Source of the DNA: Neisseriaceae bacterium
GTDB taxonomy: Bacteria > Pseudomonadota > Gammaproteobacteria > Burkholderiales > Neisseriaceae
Length of the DNA stretch: 64,000 nucleotides
Direction of reading: 5' to 3'
NCBI GenBank assembly: GCA_017991555.1
Contig: JAGOQM010000011.1
Span: 1-64,000, forward strand
Below the pieces are notes generated by a model that was given only the letters and a program-made list of their open reading frames with translations, was not told the DNA's origin and ran no database searches. Positions 46,234 to 56,313 of the stretch are shown piece after piece. Each line of letters begins with the position of its first letter. Position 1 is the first letter of the stretch. The translations under genes were made by a program, and so were the position numbers.

Positions 46234-46503
46234 CTACAGTGCCTCTTTCAAGGCTTTACCCGCACGGAATTTAGGTAAACGAGCCGCTGGAATGGTAATC
46301 GCGGCGCCGGTTTTAGGATTGCGACCGCTGCGTTTAGCACGGTTACCTACGTAGAACGTACCAAAACCTACCAAAGTCACCGTGTTGTCTTTTTTCAAAG
46401 CTTCAGTCACGGCTTTAATCGTTCCATCTAAGGCTTTCCCCGCAGCAACTTTTGAAAGCCCAGCTTCTTGTGCTATTGCATCAATTAATTCAGACTTGTT
46501 CAC
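46234..46503 (-). CDS. hupB: DNA-binding protein HU-beta
   Basis: An 89-residue histone-like nucleoid protein. It starts at a GTG (46503) giving the standard [12 protein letters not shown] opening with AAGGA 6 bases before; the longer frame to 46578 adds 25 unlike residues. The DNA-binding arm contains [34 protein letters not shown], the HU/IHF signature. It lies between lon and ppiD and ends in a terminator. Confidence 0.96.
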   Translation of the reverse strand: MNKSELIDAIAQEAGLSKVAAGKALDGTIKAVTEALKKDNTVTLVGFGTFYVGNRAKRSGRNPKTGAAITIPAARLPKFRAGKALKEAL

Positions 46504-46681
46504 AGAAAATCCTTTTCTATTATTAAACAATGGGGGAGCGAGAAGCGTTTTCTCCAAAACCGATTCTCGCCGTGCCAAAGCTTTTATAACAAGTCTGAAA
46601 TTCCAGTGTCAAGCGTCATAAGCCTGCTTTACTCGTCTTAACCGTAAAAACCACGGTTTTAGGCCAAAATGTGGCTTATTT

Positions 46682-49159
46682 TCAATGTTTTGGTGTCTCA
46701 GATACAACACTTTTCAACACTGGTTCTGCGCCTTTTTTGTCGATAACCTCCGGCATCACCCAAGGTTCTGGCTGCCGTTCGAGGCTCAAAAGCAACACTT
46801 CATCAATCCATTTAACTGGATGAATGGTTAATTCGGTTTGGACATTTTTTGGAATGTCTTCCAAATCCTTCATATTGTCCTTCGGAATCAACACGTGTTT
46901 GATGCCACCACGAATGGCCGCCAACAGCTTCTCTTTGAGGCCGCCGATGGGCAATACTTCGCCGCGCAGCGTGATCTCACCGGTCATGGCCACGTCTGCC
47001 CGCACGGGAATGCCGGTGAGCGCCGACACCAGCGCCACGGTCATGCCTGAGCCTGCGCTCGGGCCATCTTTCGGCGTGGCGCCTTCTGGCACGTGTACGT
47101 GGATGTCGTGTTTTTCGTAAAAGTCTGGCGCAATGCCCAAACGCTCGGCGCGTGAACGCACCACGCTTAAGGCTGCGGTAATCGACTCTTGCATCACGTC
47201 ACCCAGTTTACCGGTGCGCACGATCTGGCCTTTACCCTTCAAGGCCGCCGCTTCAATGGTCAACAGCTCGCCACCCACTTCGGTCCAAGCCAGGCCCGTT
47301 ACTTGACCAATGCGGTTTTCGTCTTCGGCCACGCCAAAGTCAAAGCGACGCACGCCCAAGAACTCATGCAGGTTTTTAGCCGTCACTTTCACCGCTTTGG
47401 TCACAGGCTTGGCCTTGGCCGCTTTGGTGCCCTTGGCACCTTTGGCTTTGGCACTGGCCAGCTCTTCGGCCAATAGCTGCTGGGTCACGATCTTACGGCA
47501 AATCTTGGCCACTTCACGGTCAAGCGAACGCACGCCGGCTTCACGGGTGTAGTAGCGCACGATGTCGCGCACCGCTTCTTCGGTGATGACGGCTTCGTCT
47601 TCTTTCACGCCGTTGGCCCCCAACTGCTTCGGCACCAGGTAACGCATGGCGATGTTGACCTTCTCGTCTTCGGTGTAGCCCGACAGGCGAATCACTTCCA
47701 TTCGGTCCAACAGCGCTGGCGGAATGTCCATTGAGTTAGACGTGGCGATGAACATCACGTCCGACAGGTCGTAATCCACTTCGGCATAATGGTCCACAAA
47801 GGCGTGGTTTTGCTCTGGGTCTAACACCTCCAGCAAAGCACTGGCCGGATCGCCACGGAAGTCTTGGCCCATCTTGTCGATCTCGTCCAACAAGAACAAG
47901 GGGTTTTTCACGCCCACCTTGGTCATGTTCTGCAAAATCTTACCGGGCATCGAACCAATGTAGGTCCGGCGGTGGCCGCGAATTTCGCTTTCGTCACGCA
48001 CGCCGCCTAAGGCCATGCGCACAAACTTACGGCCGGTGGCGCGCGCAATCGACTCACCCAAAGAGGTTTTACCCACCCCTGGCGGGCCCACCAAGCATAG
48101 GATGGGGCCTTTTAGCTTGTCGACGCGTTTTTGCACCGCTAAATATTCTAAAATGCGTTCTTTAATCTTATCCAAACCGTAATGGTCGGCGTCCAACACC
48201 AGCTGGGCTTGGGCAATGTCTTTATTGACCTTGCTTTTCTTTTTCCAAGGCAAATCAACGATGGTGTCGATGTAGTTGCGCACCACGGTGGCTTCGGCCG
48301 ACATCGCCGGCATCATTTTCAGCTTTTTCAATTCGGCCAAGGCTTTTTCTTTGGCTTCTTTACTCAGGCCGCGGGCGTTGATTTTTTCTTCCAGCGCGTC
48401 TAATTCGCCCTGACCTTCATCGTCACCCAATTCTTTTTGAATCGCTTTAACCTGCTCGTTCAAATAGTATTCGCGCTGCGATTTTTCCATTTGACGCTTC
48501 ACCCGACCACGGATGCGTTTTTCTACCTGGAGGATGTCAATTTCTTCTTCCAGCTGTTGTAATAGGTGTTCCAGGCGCTTGGCCACGTCCACCACTTCCA
48601 ATACCTCTTGGCGCTGCTCTAGCTTTAACTGTAAGTGAGCCGCAATGGTGTCGGCCAGCTGGCCGTTGGGCACGATGCTGGTGATGGTCGACAGCACTTC
48701 GCTGGGGATTTTTTTATTTAACTTCACGAACTGGTCAAACTGAGTCAGCAAGGCGCGGCGCAAGGCCTCGATCTCTTGGCTGTCTTCCTCATCTAGGTCA
48801 ACCGGTTCTACGTGGGCCACAAAGTAATCGTCATTTTTGTCGATGCCTTTCACTTCTGCACGCTGCAAGCCTTCGACCAGCACTTTAACCGTGCCGTCTG
48901 GCAGTTTCAGCATTTGCAAGACCGTGGCCAACGTTCCTAATTCGTATAACTCTTCGGCACTCGGATCTTCCGAACTGGCTTGGCGTTGGGCCAACAAGAA
49001 CACCGGCAACGACTGTGCCATGGCCTCTTCTAGCGCCGCAATCGACTTTTCACGACCCACAAACAAGGGAATCACCATGTGTGGGTACACCACCACATCA
49101 CGCAGCGGCAACATAGGCAGCGTCATAATGTTGATATTGTCTGGTTGTTTTTTAGCCAT
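46682..49159 (-). CDS. lon: ATP-dependent protease Lon
   Basis: An 825-residue LonA protease. The N-terminal substrate domain opens with [27 protein letters not shown]; the AAA+ module has Walker [11 protein letters not shown] and [10 protein letters not shown]; the protease domain has the catalytic Ser in [10 protein letters not shown] and Lys in [11 protein letters not shown] Lys/Ala-rich insert ([18 protein letters not shown]) lengthens the linker before [14 protein letters not shown] relative to E. coli Lon (784). The gene follows clpX in the usual order and precedes hupB. Confidence 0.97.
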   Translation of the reverse strand: MAKKQPDNINIMTLPMLPLRDVVVYPHMVIPLFVGREKSIAALEEAMAQSLPVFLLAQRQASSEDPSAEELYELGTLATVLQMLKLPDGTVKVLVEGLQRAEVKGIDKNDDYFVAHVEPVDLDEEDSQEIEALRRALLTQFDQFVKLNKKIPSEVLSTITSIVPNGQLADTIAAHLQLKLEQRQEVLEVVDVAKRLEHLLQQLEEEIDILQVEKRIRGRVKRQMEKSQREYYLNEQVKAIQKELGDDEGQGELDALEEKINARGLSKEAKEKALAELKKLKMMPAMSAEATVVRNYIDTIVDLPWKKKSKVNKDIAQAQLVLDADHYGLDKIKERILEYLAVQKRVDKLKGPILCLVGPPGVGKTSLGESIARATGRKFVRMALGGVRDESEIRGHRRTYIGSMPGKILQNMTKVGVKNPLFLLDEIDKMGQDFRGDPASALLEVLDPEQNHAFVDHYAEVDYDLSDVMFIATSNSMDIPPALLDRMEVIRLSGYTEDEKVNIAMRYLVPKQLGANGVKEDEAVITEEAVRDIVRYYTREAGVRSLDREVAKICRKIVTQQLLAEELASAKAKGAKGTKAAKAKPVTKAVKVTAKNLHEFLGVRRFDFGVAEDENRIGQVTGLAWTEVGGELLTIEAAALKGKGQIVRTGKLGDVMQESITAALSVVRSRAERLGIAPDFYEKHDIHVHVPEGATPKDGPSAGSGMTVALVSALTGIPVRADVAMTGEITLRGEVLPIGGLKEKLLAAIRGGIKHVLIPKDNMKDLEDIPKNVQTELTIHPVKWIDEVLLLSLERQPEPWVMPEVIDKKGAEPVLKSVVSETPKH

Positions 49160-49242
49160 TTAAGTACCTTAATAAGTATGTTTGATGCTTTACATGGGCT
49201 CAAAACGAAATATTTCAAGCACCACCCTACAAATCCATTAAA

Positions 49243-49270
49243 AAAGGCCGTCTGTACATAGACGGCCTTT
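49243..49270 (-). terminator. terminator of clpX
   Basis: AAAGGCCGTCT-GTACAT-AGACGGCCTTT, a perfect 11-bp stem with A and T flanks. GCCGTCTG recalls the Neisseria uptake sequence but the following AA is missing. Confidence 0.85.
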
Positions 49271-49308
49271 AACCTTACCTTACGGGTTGAGCAACCTATG
49301 GCTATAGA

Positions 49309-50577
49309 CTACTCATAAACGATTTCAGGTTCAACACCTTCATTGATGACGTGTTCGTTAATCACCACTTTTTTCACGTTTTTCAAGGTCGGCAACGCGT
49401 ACATGGTGTTCATCAGCGAACGCTCTAAAATCGAACGCAGGCCACGGGCACCGGTTTTGCGCGCCATCGCCAGCTTGGCCACGGCTTTGAGGGCCGATGG
49501 CAAGATGTCTAGCTCAACCCCATCCATGGCAAACAACGCTTGGTATTGCTTCACTAAGGCATTCTTAGGCTGGGTCAAGATGTTCACCAAGGCTTCTTCA
49601 TCCAGTTCGGCCAAGGTGGTCAACACCGGCAAACGACCGATCAGCTCAGGAATCAAACCAAACTGAATCAGGTCTTCTGGCTCCACTGTTTTAAAGAGTG
49701 CGCTGATGTCGGCGCGTTCGTCTTTGCTGACGATTTCCGCCCCAAAGCCAATGCCACCTTTTTCAGAACGGCGACGAATCACCTTATCCAAGCCCGCAAA
49801 TGCGCCACCGCAAATGAACAAGATGTTGGTGGTGTCGACCTGAATAAACTCTTGGTTGGGGTGCTTACGCCCGCCCTGTGGCGGCACTGAGGCCACGGTG
49901 CCCTCAATCAGCTTCAACAAGGCCTGTTGGACGCCCTCACCCGATACGTCGCGGGTAATCGAAGGGTTGTCACTTTTACGCGAAATCTTATCGATTTCGT
50001 CGATGTAGACAATGCCGCGCTGGGCTTTGTCGACGTTAAAATCACAGGTTGCCAACAGCTTGGTGATGATTTGCTCGACGTCTTCGCCCACGTAACCCGC
50101 TTCGGTCAGGGTGGTCGCATCGGCCATCACAAACGGCACGTCCAATTTACGGGCCAGGGTTTGCGCCAGCAGGGTTTTACCGGAGCCGGTTGGGCCAATC
50201 AGCAAAATATTACTTTTAGACAGCTCCACGCCACTTTTCTTGGCGTCAGGGTGATGCAACCGTTTGTAGTGGTTGTACACCGCTACTGCCAACGCTTTCT
50301 TGGCGTCAACTTGGCCAATCACGTGTTCGTCTAGGCTACCGACAATCTGTTCTGGCGTGGGCAAGCTGGCAAAGTCTACTTCGGCCTCTTCAACCTCGGC
50401 CACGCCCACGCCGGCTTTTGCCGCCGCTTTGGGCGCGCCTTCGGCGTCTTGATTAAACAAAACGCTACAAGCAGAAATACATTCGTTACAAATGCAGCTG
50501 TCTTTACCCTGAATTAAATTTTGAACTTCGTTTTCAGATTTACCGCAAAACGAGCAGTATTGAAGTTTTTTTGTCAT
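49309..50577 (-). CDS. clpX: ClpX unfoldase subunit
   Basis: A 422-residue AAA+ unfoldase partner of ClpP. The N-terminal zinc-binding domain has [12 protein letters not shown] and CICNECI. The AAA+ module has Walker [13 protein letters not shown], Walker [12 protein letters not shown] and the pore-loop [34 protein letters not shown] is the IGF-type and sensor region. ATG lies 2 bp after the clpP stop, so clpP-clpX are coupled. Confidence 0.97.
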   Translation of the reverse strand: MTKKLQYCSFCGKSENEVQNLIQGKDSCICNECISACSVLFNQDAEGAPKAAAKAGVGVAEVEEAEVDFASLPTPEQIVGSLDEHVIGQVDAKKALAVAVYNHYKRLHHPDAKKSGVELSKSNILLIGPTGSGKTLLAQTLARKLDVPFVMADATTLTEAGYVGEDVEQIITKLLATCDFNVDKAQRGIVYIDEIDKISRKSDNPSITRDVSGEGVQQALLKLIEGTVASVPPQGGRKHPNQEFIQVDTTNILFICGGAFAGLDKVIRRRSEKGGIGFGAEIVSKDERADISALFKTVEPEDLIQFGLIPELIGRLPVLTTLAELDEEALVNILTQPKNALVKQYQALFAMDGVELDILPSALKAVAKLAMARKTGARGLRSILERSLMNTMYALPTLKNVKKVVINEHVINEGVEPEIVYE

Positions 50578-50579
50578 AG

Positions 50580-51206
50580 TTAGGCAATCACATCCATTTT
50601 ACTGGCCAATACTTTGTCGACCAAACCATAGTCACAGGCTTCTTGTGCCGACATAAAATTATCACGATCGGTGTCGCGCTCTAAGTCTTCGATAGGACGA
50701 CCCGCATGATCAGCCATCAGCTGATTCAACTTGCGTTTCAGTTTGATTAATTCATTGGCGTGAATTTCAATGTCAGACGCTTGGCCCGACAGGCCCCCGC
50801 CAATCAGCGGTTGGTGAATCATCACGCGGCTATTGGGCAAGGCAAAACGCTTGCCTTTTTTACCGGCCGACAGCAAAAATGCGCCCATGCTGGCCGCTTG
50901 GCCCAGGCATAAGGTCGACACGTCTGGCTTGATGAAATTCATGGTGTCATAAATAGACATCCCGGCGCTGACAGAGCCGCCTGGAGAGTTAATGTACAAA
51001 GAAATGTCTTTGTCTGGGTTTTCACTTTCCAAGAACAATAACTGCGCCACCACGAGGTTGGCGGTTTCATCGGTCACAGGCCCAACCAAAAACACAATGC
51101 GTTCTTTTAACAGGCGAGAATAAATATCATAAGCGCGCTCACCACGACCGCTTTGTTCTACCACCATTGGCACCAAGCCAAGTGATTCAATGTTAGGGGT
51201 ATGCAT
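50580..51206 (-). CDS. clpP: ClpP protease subunit
   Basis: A 208-residue serine protease forming the ClpXP core. The catalytic triad is Ser106 (GQAASMGAF), His131 (VMIHQPL) and the Asp of [29 protein letters not shown] is the oxyanion and substrate strand. It precedes clpX by 2 bp. A dyad (51299-51319) lies about 95 bp upstream. Confidence 0.97.
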   Translation of the reverse strand: MHTPNIESLGLVPMVVEQSGRGERAYDIYSRLLKERIVFLVGPVTDETANLVVAQLLFLESENPDKDISLYINSPGGSVSAGMSIYDTMNFIKPDVSTLCLGQAASMGAFLLSAGKKGKRFALPNSRVMIHQPLIGGGLSGQASDIEIHANELIKLKRKLNQLMADHAGRPIEDLERDTDRDNFMSAQEACDYGLVDKVLASKMDVIA

Positions 51207-51298
51207 ACCGTCTCCTGTTGTGACTGTTCATTGATTGTTGACGCCACTGCGCCAAACAACCTTGCGTTCATAGCTATATAAGGCCACTTGCCTAAAAT

Positions 51299-51319
51299 GC
51301 AAACGCTAAAGCGATTTGC
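51299..51319. promoter_or_regulatory. dyad upstream of clpP
   Basis: GCAAACGC-TAAA-GCGATTTGC, an inverted repeat with one bulged base in the 282-bp gap before clpP. It might be an operator or a leader hairpin. Confidence 0.35.
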
Positions 51320-51436
51320 ACGCACATAAAAGACGTTTATTTTACCTTAAAAATAAAAAAAATGATAAGGCTATAGGACAATAGCCCCGCTGCATCAGCC
51401 CAGCGCCACCATTAAAGCGCCAAGCCAAGCGGGCAT

Positions 51437-51465
51437 AAAAAACCGCCCTCTTTCTCGAAGGCGGT
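51437..51465 (-). terminator. terminator of aldehyde dehydrogenase/SnoaL unit
   Basis: ACCGCC and GGCGGT arms, 12-nt loop, U6 on the minus strand, just after the SnoaL-like stop. Confidence 0.82.
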
Positions 51466-51488
51466 GGCCAAACCGACGCAGCGCTCGG

Positions 51489-52226
51489 TTACAGGGGAGA
51501 AATGGCATCCCACAAGGCCGCGATTTTTCGGTTTTTTACCTGCCACAGCTCACAATACGTCATGCGCTGGCCATCATGATAGCCTTCTGAGTGGGTCAAC
51601 ACAAACTGCCCGGCGGCCAAGGTCCGGTGCAGGGTTTCGTACATCAGCGGTTTGCCTTCACTGGCCAACTCGGTCAAGAAGGCCTGCATGGCCTTGGCCC
51701 CATCCTCAATGTCGGGGCTGTGCTGCTCAAACTGTGGGCCATTGGCGTAATGGGCAATCCGATCATAACGCTGATTCATCAACACCTCTTTAAAGAACAC
51801 CGACACCAGTTCACGATTGGCCTCGGTCGGGGCCTCAGGGTCGACCTGAGTGTCGCCGTCCAATTGGGTACGACCACTGCCGTTTGGCGAAGCCTCTGGC
51901 ACCAAGCTGTCCCAATGCTCGGTAATGCGCCCATCCTGAACTCGATAAATGTCAAAACCCACCATCGGCTCGGGCGCCAAACCTAGGTAGCGACCGTGCA
52001 ACACCACATACTCACCGTCGACGAAGGCCCGCACCACCTCATGGCGTAAACCGGCACCGGCCTCAACCACCAGCTGCCGCAGGCCCTCTAACGGCTCGGG
52101 CCCCACCAGCGGCGAGTGCTCGACAAACTGGGGCGAAAAATACGTGGTTAAGCTGCGTAAATCATGCTGGGTAAACAGCGCCTGCTCGGCCTGATAAACC
52201 AAGGCCAAAATATCGTGTGCTTTCAT
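51489..52226 (-). CDS. tandem SnoaL/NTF2-like protein
   Basis: A 245-residue cytoplasmic protein made of two SnoaL-like (NTF2-fold) domains of about 120 residues. Repeat 1 has YFSPQFVEHSPLVGPEPLEGLRQL and GFDIYRVQDGRITEHWDSLVP; repeat 2 has QFEQHSPDIEDGAKAMQAFL and YCELWQVKNRKIAALWDAISP. Start at 52226 follows AGAGGAG. Function unknown; such folds act as isomerases, hydrolases or carriers. It lies 46 bp after an aldehyde dehydrogenase gene in a unit inserted between tig and clpP. Confidence 0.78.
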   Translation of the reverse strand: MKAHDILALVYQAEQALFTQHDLRSLTTYFSPQFVEHSPLVGPEPLEGLRQLVVEAGAGLRHEVVRAFVDGEYVVLHGRYLGLAPEPMVGFDIYRVQDGRITEHWDSLVPEASPNGSGRTQLDGDTQVDPEAPTEANRELVSVFFKEVLMNQRYDRIAHYANGPQFEQHSPDIEDGAKAMQAFLTELASEGKPLMYETLHRTLAAGQFVLTHSEGYHDGQRMTYCELWQVKNRKIAALWDAISPL

Positions 52227-52272
52227 GCTCGACTCCTCTGGCCGCAAGGCCACTCAATGGTAGGCTGCCGCC

Positions 52273-53706
52273 TTAGTCTAAGGCGCTCATCACATGCTTA
52301 ATGCGGGTGTATTCTTCCAGCCCATACATCGATAGGTCTTTACCGTAGCCCGAGTGTTTAAAGCCACCGTGTGGCATTTCGGCCACCAGAGGAATGTGGG
52401 TATTGAGCCATACTGTGCCAAAATCCAAGGCCTTAGACAGACGCATGGCGCGGCCATGATCACGCGTCCACACGCTGGCGGCAAGACCATAGGCAACGCC
52501 ATTGGCCTTTTTCAAGGCATCGGCCTCATCCTTAAAGGACTGTACCGTGATGACGGGCCCAAAAATTTCTTTTTGAATCGCGTCGTCCTGTTGCTGTAAG
52601 CCAGAAATCACCGTCGGCGCAAAGTAAAAACCACTGCTGCCCACCCGCTTGCCACCCGTTTCTACTTTGGCGTGTGGCTTAAGGCCAACCATAACGGCCT
52701 CGACCGCCGCCAGCTGGCGGCTGTTGTTGAGTGGCCCATACAGCGCCTCTTTGTCCGTCGGCAGGCCACAGCGAATGCGCTTGGCCTCGGCCACCAGCGC
52801 TTTGACAAACTTATCGTGAATGTCTTCGGCCACCAGCACTCGGGTGGCGGCGGTACAGTCTTGTCCAGCGTTAAAAAAGCCAGCGGTGGCAATGGCCTCG
52901 GCGACTTTAGGGATGTCGACGTCGTCAAACACCACCACCGGCGCCTTACCACCCAGCTCGAGGTGGGTTTTGGTGACGTTTTGGGCCGCCGATGCCGCCA
53001 CCGCCATGCCCGCACGAACCGAACCGGTAATCGACACCAGTGCGGGCACCGGATGGCTCACCAGCGCAGCGCCGGTCAGAGCCGTCCCCAACACGATATT
53101 GACCGTACCCTTAGGCACGTGCTCGGCGATGATTTGGGCAAATAATAAGGTGCTTTCTGGGGTGGTGTCGCTGGGCTTGAGCACCACCGTATTGCCCGCG
53201 GCAATGGCGGGAATGATCTTCCACACCGCCATCATGAACGGATAGTTCCACGGCGTGACCTGGGCCACCACGCCTAAAGGCTCACGCCGAATGGTGGAGT
53301 TCAACCCCGTCATGTACTCAGCGCTGGCTCGGCCTTCCAACACCCGCGCGGCACCGGCAAAAAATCGAATTTGATCGGCCGACACGGCAATCTCTTCCGA
53401 GGCCACCAGGTGCTTCAACTGGCCAGTATTGCGACACTGCGCCTCCACCAGCGCCTTGGCGTTGGCCTCAATGCCATCGGCAATGCCCAACAAGGCCTTT
53501 TGCCGTTCTGACGGAGTGGTCTGCCCCCACGTTAGAAAGGCTTTTTGAGCGGCTTTAAAGGCCTGATCGAGGTCTTTTTGATTGGATTCTGGCGACAGGC
53601 CGTTGACCTTACCGGTCACTGGGCTCACCAGCTCAAAGGTTTCTTTGCTGTGGGAGGGCACCAAACGGCCATTAATGAAGTTAGGTAATGCGGTGAATTT
53701 TGCCAT
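52273..53706 (-). CDS. aldehyde dehydrogenase, aminobutyraldehyde type
   Basis: A 477-residue NAD-linked aldehyde dehydrogenase. It has VTPWNYPFMMAVWKIIPAIAAGNTVVLKPSDTTP, the catalytic Glu in HLELGGKAPVVVF and the catalytic Cys in NAGQDCTAATRV. NAGQDCTAATR resembles gamma-aminobutyraldehyde dehydrogenases (PatD), suggesting a role in putrescine breakdown. The ATG at 53706 follows AAAGGAGAAAG. The gene is codirectional with tig and clpP but has its own terminator-flanked unit with a SnoaL-like gene. Exact substrate not certain. Confidence 0.82.
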   Translation of the reverse strand: MAKFTALPNFINGRLVPSHSKETFELVSPVTGKVNGLSPESNQKDLDQAFKAAQKAFLTWGQTTPSERQKALLGIADGIEANAKALVEAQCRNTGQLKHLVASEEIAVSADQIRFFAGAARVLEGRASAEYMTGLNSTIRREPLGVVAQVTPWNYPFMMAVWKIIPAIAAGNTVVLKPSDTTPESTLLFAQIIAEHVPKGTVNIVLGTALTGAALVSHPVPALVSITGSVRAGMAVAASAAQNVTKTHLELGGKAPVVVFDDVDIPKVAEAIATAGFFNAGQDCTAATRVLVAEDIHDKFVKALVAEAKRIRCGLPTDKEALYGPLNNSRQLAAVEAVMVGLKPHAKVETGGKRVGSSGFYFAPTVISGLQQQDDAIQKEIFGPVITVQSFKDEADALKKANGVAYGLAASVWTRDHGRAMRLSKALDFGTVWLNTHIPLVAEMPHGGFKHSGYGKDLSMYGLEEYTRIKHVMSALD

Positions 53707-53861
53707 GCTCTTTCTCCTTTTTTTATGACGATGCGTACAAAAACGGGGGAAACATTGAAACAAAACAGCCATTTACTCAGACTTAAAACATAGACTAACT
53801 TATTTTTAAAAAATACGCCAGCACCCCAAAATGCCGCCAGCGGTTTTTTTACGGCCATAAA

Positions 53862-53887
53862 AAAACCGCCTCAGCTGAGGCGGTTTT
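53862..53887 (-). terminator. terminator of tig
   Basis: Perfect 26-bp palindrome with arms AAAACCGCCTCAG and CTGAGGCGGTTTT and extra A residues, U-rich on the minus strand. Confidence 0.88.
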
Positions 53888-53910
53888 GATGATCAAACGA
53901 GGCTTAAAGC

Positions 53911-55230
53911 TTACATAGCACCTTGCTGTGCGGCCATGATGTCGTCAAAGCTCATGGCTTTTTCAACGGCTTTGGCTTGGCCCAACACAAATGCCACCAC
54001 GTTGGCTTCAACGGCCAAAGAGCTAGGGCCTTGCATGCGCTGCGCGTCTGCTTTGTACCAGTCGATCACTTCTTTAGGGTCTTCGTAGCTTTCGGCAAAT
54101 TCAGCGATGACGGCTTCAACCTGTTCTGGTTTTGGCTCTAGCTTGTTGTCTTCAACCAATTGCGCCAAGATTAGACCCAAAGACACGCGACGCTCGGCTT
54201 GAGCGGCAAACATTTCTACGGGGAAGTCTGGCAGGCTGTTGGCGTCCATGCCTTGGTTGATGAAGTTTTGACGCATTTCACCCATTAGGCGAGAAGTTTC
54301 TTCAGCCACCAATGCTTTAGGCACGGTGATTTCAGTCACGTCTAACAAAGCTTGCATCACGTTTTCTTTGGTTTTGTCTTCGGTGCGACGTTTCACTTCA
54401 CGCGCCACGTTTTTCTCAACTTCAGCACGCATTTTGGCCACGTCACCGTCTTCGATGCCTAGGGCTTTTGCGAAGTCAGCATCCACTTCTGGCAAAGCGG
54501 CTTCAGACACGTTTTGCATGGTCAAAGTGAACACGGCGGTTTTACCAGCCACGTCTTTACCATGGTAATCTTCAGGGAAGCTCACTTCAACGTCTTTAGA
54601 TTCGCCTTGTTTCATGCCAATCAAACCCGCTTCAAATTCTGGCAACATTTGGCCTTGGCCTAAAACGAATGGGAAGTTTTCAGAGCTACCGCCTTCAAAG
54701 GCTTCGCCATCAATTTTACCCACGAAGTCGATGATGATGCGGTCGCCGTCTTGGGCTGCACGCTCAACGTGGTTGTAACGAGTGCGCTGTTTGCGCAAGA
54801 TTTCGATGGTTTGATCGATTTCAGCGTCGCCCACGTTGGCCACAACTTTTTCAACTTCTTTGGCAGACAAATCACCCACGGTGATTTCTGGGTACACTTC
54901 AAATACGGCGTCCACTTTGAATACTTTTTCGTCGTCTTGGGTTTCTTGCGCGTCAAAGCGTGGGTAGCCAGCAACGCGGATTTTTTGACCCACAACCACG
55001 TCGTAAAAATCACGTTGCAATTTTTCGTTCAACACTTCTTCACGAGCGCCTTGGCCGTACATAGACTCAACCATTTTCAAAGGCGCTTTACCTGGGCGAA
55101 AACCTTGTACTTTGGCCTTTTTTTGCATTTGTTTTAAACGGGCAGTCACTTGTTCGTTTACGTCGTCCCAAGCCAAAGCCAATGTTAATTTGCGTTCTAA
55201 ACCTTCTAAGTTTTCTACCTTAACTTCCAT
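53911..55230 (-). CDS. tig: trigger factor
   Basis: A 439-residue ribosome-bound chaperone. The N-terminal ribosome-binding domain ends with the motif GFRPGKAPLKMVESMYG (G-F-R-x-G-x-x-P). A FKBP-type PPIase domain lies around 160-245 (DRIIIDFVGKIDGEAFEGG, FPEDYHGKDVAGK), then a helical chaperone domain. AAGGG precedes the ATG. The gene is usually followed directly by clpP; here two genes intervene. Confidence 0.96.
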   Translation of the reverse strand: MEVKVENLEGLERKLTLALAWDDVNEQVTARLKQMQKKAKVQGFRPGKAPLKMVESMYGQGAREEVLNEKLQRDFYDVVVGQKIRVAGYPRFDAQETQDDEKVFKVDAVFEVYPEITVGDLSAKEVEKVVANVGDAEIDQTIEILRKQRTRYNHVERAAQDGDRIIIDFVGKIDGEAFEGGSSENFPFVLGQGQMLPEFEAGLIGMKQGESKDVEVSFPEDYHGKDVAGKTAVFTLTMQNVSEAALPEVDADFAKALGIEDGDVAKMRAEVEKNVAREVKRRTEDKTKENVMQALLDVTEITVPKALVAEETSRLMGEMRQNFINQGMDANSLPDFPVEMFAAQAERRVSLGLILAQLVEDNKLEPKPEQVEAVIAEFAESYEDPKEVIDWYKADAQRMQGPSSLAVEANVVAFVLGQAKAVEKAMSFDDIMAAQQGAM

Positions 55231-55431
55231 GTTAAACCCTTATCTTTACGTGACAAAACGCTCGTCTGATGCCGCTTAATACGGACAAGCATTGAAAATA
55301 ACTGCGTTCATTAAACCTACATACTAGATGTAGACAAAAAAATAATTTTCAAGTGTATCATGCCAACAGGCAAAATCACAATGATTTTCAGCCCATTGCA
55401 TCGTTCAAAATGAACCTTATTTTGCCCTAAA

Positions 55432-56313
55432 TCAAGGCAGCAATGCCTTCATTACCCTACTGGTTTCATGCCAATGGCCATCAATGCGCTGGTGTAAAAA
55501 AGCCACCACGCCTTCCTTGACCCCATCGGCCAAGGCGCTGAATGGCTGAGCCTCTGCCGCCGCCACCCGCGCGGGGCTCAACCGTTGCATATTGGTCAAG
55601 AGCACCCAGCGGGCCCCTTGCAGCGCTTCGGGCAGCTCGGCCCAATCGCGCAGATAATGCCCAGCCCAACCATAACGATTGATCGGCGCCGGTGCCGACA
55701 ACAGCGTGCCCTCAGGGGTAAAGCCCACGCCGCGCACAATCGAAGCACTGCGCACGCTGGGGGCCTCAGGCCACACCGCGGCCGTAATGGGGGCAAACGC
55801 GGCGTGCCCAGACCAGGCCAGCTGCTGCTGAAGCTTGCTGATTTTATTCGCCATCTTGTCTTGCTGATTCAGCCCCACAAAGCCGTCTAAGGTGGCCTCT
55901 GGGTTGCCATAATACTTACAGGTCAATTCTAAATGCAGCGGCTCACCCTCAAGACGCACTAGGAAATCCACTGAACCCAAGGTTTGCCTGCGGCTCACCG
56001 GATCGTCGTACAGCGCCAGATTCTGGCCCACCAACGCAAAATGAGGGGCGTGGCTAAACCAAAAGGCCAACAGGCTTTCGGCATAAAACCCCAAGCGGTG
56101 CCCATACGGGGCCACCTGGGCTAAATAATCATGCAGCGGCGCGGGCGCATCGTTTAAGCCCAGTAAAAAACGAAACCCGGTCTCGCCAATCAAGGCGCGC
56201 CGTGGCAGTTCCACCCCACTGTGCCACAGCGGCGGTGCCGCCAGCAGCGACGCTAGGTCGCGCACAGCGCCATCGGTTAGGCGCCACCACAGCGCGTCTT
56301 GAGCAAAATTCAT
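55432..56313 (-). CDS. DUF1853 family protein
   Basis: A 293-residue protein resembling DUF1853, with ALWWRLTDGAVRDLASLLAAPPL at the N terminus and RLGFYAESLLAFWF; SVDFLVRLEGEPLHLELTCKYYG resembles a nuclease-like PD-(D/E)xK core (Asp, then ExxCK). No function is established. Its ATG overlaps the trmJ stop by 4 bp, so the genes are coupled. I see no signal peptide. Confidence 0.72.
   Translation of the reverse strand: MNFAQDALWWRLTDGAVRDLASLLAAPPLWHSGVELPRRALIGETGFRFLLGLNDAPAPLHDYLAQVAPYGHRLGFYAESLLAFWFSHAPHFALVGQNLALYDDPVSRRQTLGSVDFLVRLEGEPLHLELTCKYYGNPEATLDGFVGLNQQDKMANKISKLQQQLAWSGHAAFAPITAAVWPEAPSVRSASIVRGVGFTPEGTLLSAPAPINRYGWAGHYLRDWAELPEALQGARWVLLTNMQRLSPARVAAAEAQPFSALADGVKEGVVAFLHQRIDGHWHETSRVMKALLP

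Noticed and set aside
49243..49270. Neisseria DNA uptake sequence at a terminator
   Set aside because: GCCGTCTG is present but the expected AA after it is missing; no full canonical uptake sequence was seen in the window.
53832..53848. Short plus-strand terminator-like CCGC-CA-GCGG-T7
   Set aside because: No plus-strand gene ends there and the stem is only four pairs; it is probably incidental.
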